Below are positions 45,601 through 56,231 of a DNA stretch of 64,000 nt, piece after piece. Within the stretch, counting starts at the first letter, position 1; each line of letters opens with the position of its first letter. Position numbers and translations under genes: made by a program. Below the pieces are notes generated by a model. The model made no database searches, was not told where the DNA came from, and worked only from the letters and a program-made list of their open reading frames with translations. The stretch is taken from contig NZ_CP081302.1 of the NCBI RefSeq assembly GCF_019720735.1, positions 434,001 through 498,000 on the forward strand, written 5' to 3'. The DNA is from Mycoplasma sp. Ms02 (GTDB lineage Bacteria; Bacillota_I; Bacilli_A; Mycoplasmatales; Metamycoplasmataceae).

Positions 45601-48600
45601 TCAACCTTAATTCCTGATAATAGCACAAGACAAAAAGTTCTCAATATCTTATCTGTTATTGATCGTGGAGAGTCAAGATTTAAAACTTCAATCGAAGCTG
45701 TAAAAGATATTATTAGAGCTTTCGACTTAAACATTTTTGCAAGCAGTATTGAAAAAGAATTTAGGTTTGAAAAAACCGATGTTACGATAACAACTTACGA
45801 CAAAACAATCGATAAATATGTATCTAAAAACCTAAAAACTGTTGTTAAAGTTCTTGACCCTAAGGCTTGAATAGTTTCGGCAATTAAAGCACTTTTCACA
45901 ATTGAGGGATCTGACAGATCAGTCAAAGATAAAATCCTTGAAATCATAAACGTATCTACAGAAGCCAAAACCTTAAAGCTAACGGATGATATTAGTATCC
46001 TAATTCCTGCAAAAAGTGAAGGCAAATTAGGTCTTTTAGAAATTATCGAACTCTTTTCAGGAAACAATTCTTTATCAGAGAATTTAAATACACCAGAAAC
46101 TACAACAGAGGTTGTAACTACCACAAGTGAAAATCAAACAATTGAAGATTTAGAATTATTTGATAAATACTTAAAATCAATTTATAAGCTCAAAAAACAT
46201 CTTGAATCCATTGAAGAAGTTGATTTTGATACACTACAAGAAAACGAAAAAGCCTTATTAATAAAATACTTTAACTCATCAATCGTAAAGATCGATGATA
46301 CAAAAGAAACGTACGTTGAGAATGTTAAAACGATTAAAAAAGATGTATTTAACAATACTTACGAAGAAGTTCTTGTAATTTTTGACTTTTTCAAAACTAA
46401 CGCCACAAATTCAAAGGTAAATTCATCAACTAATTTCGGAGATTTAGCTAACCAATACATAAACTTCATACCTTCTCAAACTAATACGCTTTTTGGGAGA
46501 GCAAGCAGTTTAATTAAGCAATTCGTAAATTACACACCTCAAAATGCTTACGATAATACAAAACAGGTTTATCCATTGTTTTCGCTTTGATTCAATATTT
46601 TTGTCAGCCCTGAAGCTAGGCAAAACCCTGAAAAAGCAATCAATTTTGCAAAGGCTCTTTTAAGTCACGCTATTTCTGAAAAAGCAAACTTTAACAACAC
46701 AAACTTTATTGACGGAAAAGATAACAATCTTCCTCTATATGAAGAAACTGAATTCTCAGTTGCAAGTAGTTTAGCAAGACCAATGGACAAAGTTTTCGAA
46801 TTATTCAGAAAAGACAGTGACGGAAACTACTTAAATACAGGCTTAAACGCAGTTTCAAATCAATTCCCTGAGTTTAAAAACTTTATAAAAAGAAATGCAT
46901 TTTTAATTTCATTAACATATGCATACGTTGCTCAAAGTGAAAAATACACCTTCCTAACAGATCAAGAAAAAACAAACCTAGGCATTGATTCAAACGCCAA
47001 TGGAATTTATGCAATTCAAGCACAAAACTTAATCAAAGCTTTTGAAGAGAAGGAAGCATTATTAAATAACTCAAATTTATTAAACGATTTAGTTGCACAG
47101 ATGAGTGTTAATGTTGCTCCATATTTACTGAACATTCCAGCACACTTACTAAAATTGGGTATTACACATCATTTCCCAGATCTTTTAGTTTGATACGTAT
47201 CAGAATTAACAACAGATGAAAAATTAAAAAATAAAGGTAATATTGGAGCTTTAATTTCTAACAAATTAACAAACTTCGAAAACCTTGCAAAAGAAAATAC
47301 AAAAGATTTAGATGATGTTATCTCAAGCTTATTTGCACCTGTTAGCGTCACAGGAGTTCTAGGCCTTACTCAAAACAGATCAATCGCACTTGATGATTTC
47401 TATATTAATCTATTGAAAGATTCTGAAGAGTACAAGCAAAACAAAATTAGTGTCTTTGGAATAAACTTAATTGACTTCATTATCGACATTTTAAACTCAG
47501 TAACTTCTGTTCAGTACGAAAACTCAAGAATCAAATACAACGATCGATCTTCTTACTTAGCTCACGCCAACTTCGCATGAATGCAAAAAAACAACAAAGA
47601 AATCTATGCAGCTGAAATACCTGACAACCCTGATGAAATTCAAGAGTTGATTTCAGTACTAGACGAAAGATATCTTGTTGATGTTGCTGGTGTTAAATAC
47701 ATTCTTGTTGGAGAAAATATCACAGCAGATATTCTATATCCTGTGTTAGATGAAGAAAATACACAAGTAAATACAAAAAATCAAGCAATTCTTTACGTAA
47801 ACACAAAAGGGTTTAATAGAATTAGGAACTCTTTCCAAAATAACAACGTTAAAGAATATTTATTAATCAAATCACCGTACAAAAAAGCAACAGAAACTGA
47901 AAAATTAAAACAAGACTTAGAAACCTTTGTTCGTGACAAAGTTTCTGATACAACAAACTTACAACGTGTGTTTCTAGCTGACGAACTTGATCCAGTAAAC
48001 CCTGAAAGAAGTTTAAGAGTTTCAGTTATTCAAACAATCATCAAGGCTATCTCAAGTGCTTCAAAAACAATTTTAATTCTGTTAATGATCATGGTTGCAT
48101 CGGCAATCGTATTCATCATCGGAAGATATATTGCAAACAAAAACAAAGTGCTAGGAATTCTTGTTGCACAAGGGTATTCAACAATGGAAATCGCCTTGTC
48201 ATTCACTATATTCGCCTTAATTACAGCACTTTTAGGTGGCGTACTTGGATACATTACAGGATTCATGCTTCAAGGTGTCGGAATCAAGATTCTTGAAAGT
48301 TACTGATCACTTCCAATAGTTACATACAAATTCTCAGTTGTAAGCTTTATTTTCACTGTTATTGTTCCTTTCGTGGCAATGGCAGGTCTGATCGTTCTAA
48401 TATCTGCATTCTCTCTAAGATTTAAATCACTAGACTTGATGAGTGGAATTAGTGAACTTTGAACAGGTGAGTTGTTTAAAAAATACATGAGAATATTTAG
48501 AAAAAGAAATGTTAAGACTAAGTTCTCGGCATCGCTATTAGCAAACTCAGTTTTTAAAATGATCTTGTTCGGCTTCAGTATTATTCTGACCTCAATCACA

Positions 48601-50535
48601 ATATTATTCGGTATTTCAACATTTAAAATCTTTGACTACAGTGTTGAAAAAACATACGAAAATAGACACTACAATTATCGGCTAAACTTAGCAACGCCAA
48701 CACTTGAAAGTGGTCCATTAATTGCTTACAATGCCCAGGATTTAGACAAGTCTCTTTACGTACCTATTGGTAAAACAGTCGAATTAGAAAGAACAAACGG
48801 AACATACTTTAAGCCTGGGTACTCAGAAATCATTAACTCAGAAAATAAAAATGGGTTTCCTGATGATTTCACATCACATATCTTGACTCAATACTCTGTT
48901 AATATTAAAATTGATGGATCAGTTTCTGTCGATCCTTGACAACTTGCCTATGGAGCAATGCCCGACTCGCAAAAAGCGAGAGTTAACTTACTAAGAAATA
49001 AAATAGGTCATGAACTTGAAAAAACACAAGAAGGAGTATACTTCACAGAAACTGGCGAACTTGATTATGAAAAAGTTGCTGGCAAAGATTCCTTCTTCCA
49101 CTTCATTTCCGACAAGAAAAATTCTTTAAACTCTAAATTTGTTAGATACGTATGAAATATCAAAACCAAAACTTTTGATATTTTAAACATTACGACTGGT
49201 ACACAGCGTGAAGACTATAGAAACTTCCTTGTCGAAGGTTATAAAAAGCTCGAAAAAGATGATGCTATAAAAGAATTCTATATTTCGTTTGGTGGTGTTT
49301 TCTTTGACGATCGCTACGATGAAAAATACACTTATCTATCAGGTATCTACAAAGACAAACACAAGATCAGTCTTTATGGATATCTTCCCGATTCACAAAA
49401 AGTAGATATATTCGACAAAAACGGAAATAACTTAAAAGATGTACTGAATAACTACCAAAAAGATGAAAAAGGCTACGTCCCACTTGTTATCAACGAACTT
49501 ACAGCTAAAAAACGTTTCTTAAGTGTTGGTTCGGTGATAAGTATCGACATTACTAATAAAGTGGATAGATACAAAACTGCCCTAAGTAAGCTTCTTAACG
49601 AAGATATTCAAGAAAAATCTAATACTGTCCAATTCAAAGTTGTAGGTATAAATCAAACATACATCAACGAAGAGTTTATCATCACTAAGGCTGATGCAGA
49701 TCGAATTATCGGACTTGATAAATTAAGCTTCCAAGATGGCGTACCATTTAACGGAATTCTTTCATCTAAAAAAGTTCCTGAACAATTAATAGGTTCAACA
49801 GGTCTTTATTCTCCATCAGGATACTACCCTGCTATTAGTTCTTTTGACGTTTCTTCGTCAGATCAAGCAGATATTGAACTAATCTATAAAAATCTATTCT
49901 CACTAGATGGCCTAACATTTAGAACTGGCTGATCAAAAACAGATGTTGCTAAGTTCATTTCAAACAACGCAACAGAAGATTACCAAAGTGCCTATGATAC
50001 AGGTATTCTACAACCTACTCTTGCGATAAATAAATTTGCAAACCTTTACGAAGATACACTTTATGTTCCAATATCAACAACTATTGACGCCAAAGATATC
50101 GAGGTTGGTTTCATTGCAACAATTTCACAGACTGTTCAAACAATTGTTACAGCAATCATCATTCTCGGGTTCATCATCACAATTGTTATTCTTGTTATTC
50201 TTTCAACGATTATGATTAACGAAAACGAGAAAAACATTGCTATTTGAACAATTCTGGGTTACTCACAAAAAGAAAAAGCAATGATGTTCTTGAAAGTCTT
50301 CTTGCCATTCATCTTGCTAGCAACGATTGTTTCAGTGCCATTCTCGCTAATTATCATCCACAGTTTCAGCTTACTTCTGATTTACATTGGATCAATCGCT
50401 ATTCCTATTTCACTAACATGCTTAAATGTTCTTGTTACATTTGTAATAGTTCTATCTGTATTTTTACTAACATCAATCTTCTCTTGAAGATCAATTAACA
50501 AAATTAAAGCAATCGATTTACTAAAAGGAAAATAA
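42676..50535 (+). CDS. Giant FtsX/MacB-type ABC transporter permease (2619 aa)
   Basis: One frame with many UGA Trp codons; I read several long joins without finding a TAA or TAG. The layout suggests two type-VII ABC half-permeases fused: a first transmembrane segment (about residues 17-38), an enormous external region (about 40-1785), a cluster of three membrane segments (about 1789-1928), another single segment (about 1954-1980), a second external region of about 490 residues, and a final three-segment FtsX-like cluster (about 2479-2609) with the typical LGYSQKEKA loop; a similar AQGYST loop is in the first cluster. Its stop overlaps the ATPase start (TAATG). This corresponds to the mycoplasma MG468-like permease paired with the MG467-like ATPase. 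MacB/Lol-type systems move lipoproteins or peptides or transmit mechanical force rather than import solutes. Confidence 0.9.
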
Positions 50536-51422
50536 TGAAATTTAAAAAAGAAAAAGTTAAAATCAGTCGTCACAACGTTTTTGAAATTCTTGATGGTGAA
50601 TCATCGCACATTGTTAAGGATTTGGACAAAAGAACAATAAAAGCTATTAAAAAAGCTAATAAGAAAAAGAGAAAAAAAGACGATAGCATCTCACTTAAAA
50701 ACAACGAAGATTACATCATCGAATGTACCAACGTAAGTAAATACTATTTAAGTGGTACAACAGCAACAAAAGTTCTGCGTGACATTGACTTCAAAGTTAA
50801 AAAAGGTGAAATAATCGTTATCTTTGGTAAGTCGGGATCTGGTAAGTCAACACTCCTTAACTTGATTAGCGGTTTAGATCGCCCAAGTAAAGGAAATGTT
50901 GTTGTTGCTGACACTAATTTACCTTATCTAAGTGACAATGAGTTGACAAAATTTAGAAGAGAAAATGTTTCTTTTATCTTCCAAAACTACAACTTACTAC
51001 AAAATATCAATGGTTACGACAACGTTGAAACAGGTGCTTATTTAAATAAAAGCAAGCCTACTAAAGAAAGAATTGAAGAACTTTTCAAAGTATATGAAGT
51101 TGACGGCGTTATGGATAAATATCCATCACAAATGTCTGGTGGTCAACAACAACGGATTTCAATTCTTCGTGCTTTAATCAAAGATTCGCAAATCATCTTC
51201 GCCGATGAACCAACTGGAGCTCTTGATGAAGCAACAACAAGAATCGTTTTAACTTCTTTATTCGAAGAAAACAAAGCCAAAAATACTACAATCGTAATGG
51301 TTTCACACAACCCTGCAATTGAACCAATGGCAGACAGAATAGTTTTTGTTAAAGAAGGTAAAATAACAGGTATTAAGCATAACCAAAATCCTGTTCACCC
51401 AAAAGATCTGGGGCAACTTTAA
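50535..51422 (+). CDS. ABC transporter ATPase (MacB/LolD type)
   Basis: 295 aa. A lysine-rich N-terminal extension of about 60 residues precedes a standard ATP-binding domain: GKSGSGKST Walker A at 98-106, the Q-loop, MSGGQQQR signature near 200-207, IIFADEPTGALD Walker B and a MVSHNP H-loop. The FADEPTGALD wording is typical of the MacB/LolD/FtsE group that partners FtsX-like permeases. Translationally coupled to the giant permease by a one-base overlap. The MG467-like pairing supports a shared complex at the membrane. Confidence 0.95.
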   Translation: MKFKKEKVKISRHNVFEILDGESSHIVKDLDKRTIKAIKKANKKKRKKDDSISLKNNEDYIIECTNVSKYYLSGTTATKVLRDIDFKVKKGEIIVIFGKSGSGKSTLLNLISGLDRPSKGNVVVADTNLPYLSDNELTKFRRENVSFIFQNYNLLQNINGYDNVETGAYLNKSKPTKERIEELFKVYEVDGVMDKYPSQMSGGQQQRISILRALIKDSQIIFADEPTGALDEATTRIVLTSLFEENKAKNTTIVMVSHNPAIEPMADRIVFVKEGKITGIKHNQNPVHPKDLGQL

Positions 51423-51424
51423 AC

Positions 51425-51454
51425 AAAATCACGTACCTTCGGGTCGTGATTTTT
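51425..51454 (+). terminator. Terminator of the ABC operon
   Basis: Stem AAAATCACG with CGTGATTTT, an inner ACC/GGT pair and a TTCG tetraloop, followed by T5, 2 nt after the ATPase stop. Confidence 0.85.
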
Positions 51455-51546
51455 AATACATTTTGACGCTTAAAGTTTTTTATTAAATAAAATAGATAAT
51501 GTAAAATTTTATATATAAAACTAGAGTTTTATATCTTGGAGAAATT

Positions 51547-54500
51547 ATGAAGAAGAAGAAATTAATGTTACTTTTTGCAACATCTCTAATTAGCTCACCT
51601 TTTGCAGTTATTGCTTGCACAAGTCCTGCAAGTCCAAAAAAGGAAAATATAGAAGTTGTAAAACAAACTGAAAAACCTGAAGAAAATTCTGCCGAAACAG
51701 TAGATTCTTTTGATGTTGAACCAAGCGAGTCCGAAGCGCAAAATCCAAGAAATGAAGATTCTACAGTCGCTTACAACAAGGAGAAATTTGTTGATCAGAA
51801 AGAAAAATCTGAAAATAACGAAACACAAACTTCTGAAGACAAAAGTGAAGCATCTGCCGACAACAGCAATGAAAAACAAGAGGATAGCGAGCCAGAAGGT
51901 CTAACTACTGATACAAAAGATGTGGAAAATAAAACTGATCCTAACACTAACAACTTAGAAGAATTTAAGGAACAACCAGAAGCAGATCAAGATGCAACTC
52001 CAGAAGCTGAAAACAATATCAGCGAAGAAAATGACAATATTCAGATCGATCAAGAGGTAAGTAAAACAAAAGAAGAAGTGGTTTCAACTAATGATGAAAC
52101 TAAGTCAGGTTTAACTGACCAAGATTCTAACAAAGTGGAAGAAACTGCTTCTGAATTGCAAAATGATGAAACTGAGTCAGATTCAACTACCCAAGATTCT
52201 AACAAAGTCGAAGAAACAACTTCTGAATCGCAAAATGATAAATCTGAATCTTCACAAAATGAAACATCAACTGATGAACAAGCACAAAACGAAAGCGTTA
52301 ATAGTGATGAAGAGAAAATCGTTAACCACGAAATAGAAGAAATACCATCTATTGTTCATCCTACTCAAAAAATCGCTTCAAATGGAAAGTATCTAAATCC
52401 TTACGATTTCGAAGTACCTGAAGACCAATCTGCTGGCAATGATTTCAACTACGGAAATGCACCATTAATTAAAAAGAAAACTATCTTCTTAACAGAAGAT
52501 GATTTGGTTGATATGTTCGATTTCATTATAGCCAATCAACTTGCAGAAGATTTTAATTTTGGGCAAAGAGAGATACCATCAAACTTAATGGCAAATGCAT
52601 ATGCTAAATGAATAAACAACAATTGAGTTAAGTTTCCTTACTTCTCGCTTGCAAACTGAACAATTTCTTTTATTCAAAACTCAGCTAAAACTGTTGTAAC
52701 AGGAATGCAAAGTCCTAAGTATGCCCATTCTTGAAACAGTTTTAACAAACAAAGAGATTCATACAATAACTTTGTTCATGGTGCTTTAACCAAAATCAAA
52801 GAAGGTATGACTGACTACGAAAAAGCGTTTTCGCTTTGATTATATGTAGCAGAGTTCTTTAAATACGATTTAGCAAGAGGGATTTCAACTGTTGAAAAGG
52901 ATGTTTTTGATCAAATTACAGTTTGTGCAGTTTATGCAACAGTTTATGGATACCTGCTTAATCTTGTAGGATTAGAAGCTTTAGTTAATGTGACAGGTAT
53001 TTCATCAAACTCAGAAATTCACGAAGTTGTTTATTTAAAACTACAAGTTCCTGGCGAAGACAAACCTAAATGATACTTGAGCGATGCAACGTGAGCCTTT
53101 ACACTTTGAGCTAAAAAAACTTTAGCTAACGACATATCTACAATTGATAAAAATAATTTAGTTTTCAGCGAGTTTCTTTCTCCTATTGGACAATCTCCTG
53201 AAAAAGGGATTATTGATGTTCAATTCAGCTCAAGCGAATTCTGAAAATTGCCTTGAGATAATTTTAAAAACGGTGAATGAGAGTACGGTGAAACTAAGGC
53301 GATTTCTGCTGATAAGAAATTCTTCTATGGTTATACCATTTCAAAAGACAATTGGTTAGACAATAGAAGTAGATATGAGTATTACAAAGGCGAATGATAT
53401 ACACTCATAAAAGAATCACAAGGTAATCTGCAGTTATATAAAAGGCCATTCCACTCTTGACGTGAAGACATCATTTCGTTAAGAAATGTTTATCTAAATG
53501 AACTGTTCTCTAACGATACTTCTTTAGTAGATGGTATTAGAACTTTTAATGGTCAGCCAATGCTTGCAAGTTCGCATAAAAATCTAATTTTTATAGGTCA
53601 TAAAAATGGTGAAAACGCCTATTTTGCAGCTATAAACATGGAAGACAAATCAGTTATCAAAATTGATGTTCCTAATTCTGCTGACATTGAAATTCATAGA
53701 TTTTACGTTAAAGACCAAACTTTATATTACACAACATCATCAGATACCGAAACACCTATTACTGTCCCTCTTTCAAATGAACAAAAAATGTTCTTGTTCG
53801 AAAAGAAAACAGTGTCTAAATTTGATTTAGATATGTTAGCTCTAGAGCTTCAAAACAGGGTTAATCTATTTGTTGTCGGCGATGACGTAGGAATGATTAA
53901 ATACTCTAAAAAAGTCGAGTTTTTTAACTATCTAGATCAATTGAAAAATCTTTCTGATTCAGAAGACATTAAAACTAAATATAAAGAACTTAACGATAAG
54001 TTTAACGAGTTATTAAGTACTATAAATAAGACAAATAAGAAAATTTTGTTCAATACAACTTTACCTGAAGTAGTTTCCTTAACAAGCAGTCAAATCGATA
54101 CTTACGGGTATAACTTCGAAGGTATTGAAGGTGTGGTAAGATTTAGCGACTTAGTATTTAGAAATAACAGTATGAGATATGATCTGTTATATTCAAAAAC
54201 TAAGGACGGAGAATATTCAAACATAATCTCAAATGTGGAAAGAGACGACTTAAGACTTAAAGGAGAATCAACATCAAGGTCAGGATTTTACAAAATAAAA
54301 GCTTATCTAGCAGGAGCACAAGACAATTTTTCAGAAACAGATATTTTAGAAATAAAAGTCTCTGACCAAGATAGATCCAAAGTTTTAAATTCAGGATTGA
54401 GAGAAGAACAAAACTGAAGATACGTTAACTTGGACTCAAGAGGTGAATTGATAAAAAATGGTTTAAGACTAGAGGCGTTTGTTGGAACAGAAAAGTGAGC

Positions 54501-54801
54501 ATCTGTTTCTACCGATCTATACTTTTTAAGCTACAAAACAGGACTAAAGCAAAAACTTCAAAGCTTTTCAAACATCACAAATTCTCAAGAAATTCTATAT
54601 ACAATAGATACTGTAACAGAGGATAATGCCGGAATTTATTATGTAAAAGTAAATAGAACTGATAACACAACAAATGAATTGTATTCTGATTACTTAAAAC
54701 ACTACTACGTACTGGGTGAAGAACAATATGACAAGATGTTTGAAGAAAATTCAAATGACAGGTATCAGGAACTTCTAAAACTAATTAAAAAAGATGCATA
54801 A
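51547..54801 (+). CDS. Lipoprotein with transglutaminase-like domain (1084 aa)
   Basis: Lipobox VIAC (Cys24). Residues about 28-265 are a long acidic spacer of Glu, Asp, Asn, Ser and Thr including two 24-residue repeats. The catalytic core shows the transglutaminase-fold order: TVCAVYATVYGYLL (Cys460), SEIHEVVYL (His492) and YLSDATWAF (Asp513), preceded by the DYEKAFSLWLYVAEF helix usual in this fold. After it come beta repeats like those in the 31679 lipoprotein, a helical stretch, and C-terminal Ig-like pieces (for example TEDNAGIYYVKV). A GGAGA Shine-Dalgarno precedes the ATG. The architecture mirrors the 31679 lipoprotein but is larger. Probably a cysteine protease or protein-modifying surface enzyme; substrate unknown. 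Confidence 0.83.
52093..52236 (+). repeat. 72-bp tandem repeat, two copies, in lipoprotein spacer
   Basis: Two adjacent 72-bp units (52093-52164, 52165-52236), each encoding 24 residues of the form DETxS...QDSNKVEETxSExQN, in frame, with a degenerate third start. Length changes would stay in frame and alter only spacer length. Confidence 0.7.
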
Positions 54802-54815
54802 CTGCATCTTTTTTT
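54787..54815. terminator. Bidirectional terminator overlapping the lipoprotein stop
   Basis: Stem AAAGATGCA/TGCATCTTT with A and T runs on both sides; the loop contains the TAA of the 51547 gene. It would serve both the lipoprotein and the convergent nuclease gene. Confidence 0.75.
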
Positions 54816-54869
54816 AAAATTTGTATTGGTATAAATATTATAAAGTGCCTGTTTTATAGACGTTTTAGT

Positions 54870-56231
54870 TTATTTTGTGTTTCAGATTACGAATACAGGG
54901 GCGTGATCAGATATTTTACGAACCATATCTCTAATTTTTGGTTTAGCGTTAAATTCACTTGTATAGATTTTTTTCATCTCATTTTTGTTTAATAAATGAT
55001 TGCTAAACGCCTGAACTATGTCAGATTTAAATTTAAACTCTGCTCCTCCTTCTTCTTCATCAATTATGTCTGAATCATATTCCCTGAAAATAATTTTGTC
55101 ATACGTTTGAGAATAACCTGTTGCTGATCTATTAATAGATGTTTTGTGTTTTTCTTCTGAGTCTCCATAAGCAATTTTATATCCTCCAACTAAACTAGAT
55201 GAAAGAACATTGCTATTTCCTTGTTTAATATTTGTGTCACCAGCAAAAACTAAAGTTGAATCACCATCTATGGAATCATAATAGTCAAGAACATCTTTAA
55301 TTCCGTAAGCCTCTGACAATTCATTAACACCTTGCGAAAAACTTAGTTCTATATCTTTACCATCAATTGTGAACGATTTTGTTGTACTTTCCTTTTTAGG
55401 CGAACCACCAGGAGAATCAAGATGGGCAAAAATTGCTGTCAACTCTTTGTCAGATCCTTTATCTTTGAATTTTGCACCAAAAGGAGGTCTTATAAACTTA
55501 TGAGTTCCACCATTAACCTTTGCAATTGGTTTTGTAAATGAAGTTCCAAGTTTTCCGTTATCAAACTCCAATAAATCTAATCTGTTTGCGTTATAAAGAA
55601 TTGCGATATTTTCTGCAGCATTATCACTACTTCCTGTTAATTTAGACTCTTCATCTGTTTGAATTATAACCCTTCAATTAGATGAATCATCTAACTTATT
55701 AAGCTGATTTAAAATCAAATTAACTTTGTCCGACTTACCAAAGTTTATTTCTGTAAGACCAATTAAATCGAAATTCTCATTATTTATGATTGTAGAAATA
55801 GCTTTAACTCTGTATGAATTTTCACCAAGGCCTTCTGCTCCATAATTTCATATATTTCACTGACCTATTTTAAAGCTGTTAGGTGTTTTTTCTGATGATT
55901 TATTAACAATAGTGTTGTTTCCATCTTGTGCTGATCTATATTCTATTTCTTCTACGTCTGATGCATTTTCAGTTTCTTCTTCGCGATCTAACTCTGAGTC
56001 ATTACCACTAGGATCATCATTATCTTCCAAAAAGTTATCATCTAAATCTTCGTCAGTTTCAGCTTCAAAAGAATCGTCAACTAACTCAGGATCTTCTTCA
56101 AATTCCTCGTCATCTTCTACAACAAATTCGAAGTCTTCATTTTCATTGTAATTTTCTTCTGGATTTATTAAGTTTCTTTTTTTATTATCTTCTAACTCAG
56201 CGCTCCCTCCGATTCATCACTTATTGATTCT
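54870..56231 (-). CDS. DNase I-like (MnuA-type) nuclease domain, frameshifted 3' part
   Basis: 453 sense codons, but no in-frame ATG: the frame opens after a TAA at 56232-56234 and continues the upstream lipoprotein in the -1 frame. After a very acidic linker the endonuclease/exonuclease/phosphatase fold appears: KIGQWNIWNYG (Asn), LIGLTEIN (metal Glu), IFAHLDSPGG, VFAGDTN, YDKIIF and SDHAPVFVIW at the end. These are the catalytic elements of mycoplasma surface nucleases that degrade host DNA for nucleotide uptake. The last residues (WNTK) follow a UGA Trp. Adding one base near 56205 joins it to the lipoprotein to give about 1159 aa. Either the gene is broken in this strain, the read has an indel, or translation restarts at a rare codon. 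Confidence 0.8.

Noticed and set aside
56200-56215. Programmed -1 frameshift in the nuclease lipoprotein
   Set aside because: No X XXY YYZ slippery heptamer and no evident downstream hairpin; a simple indel explains the data better.
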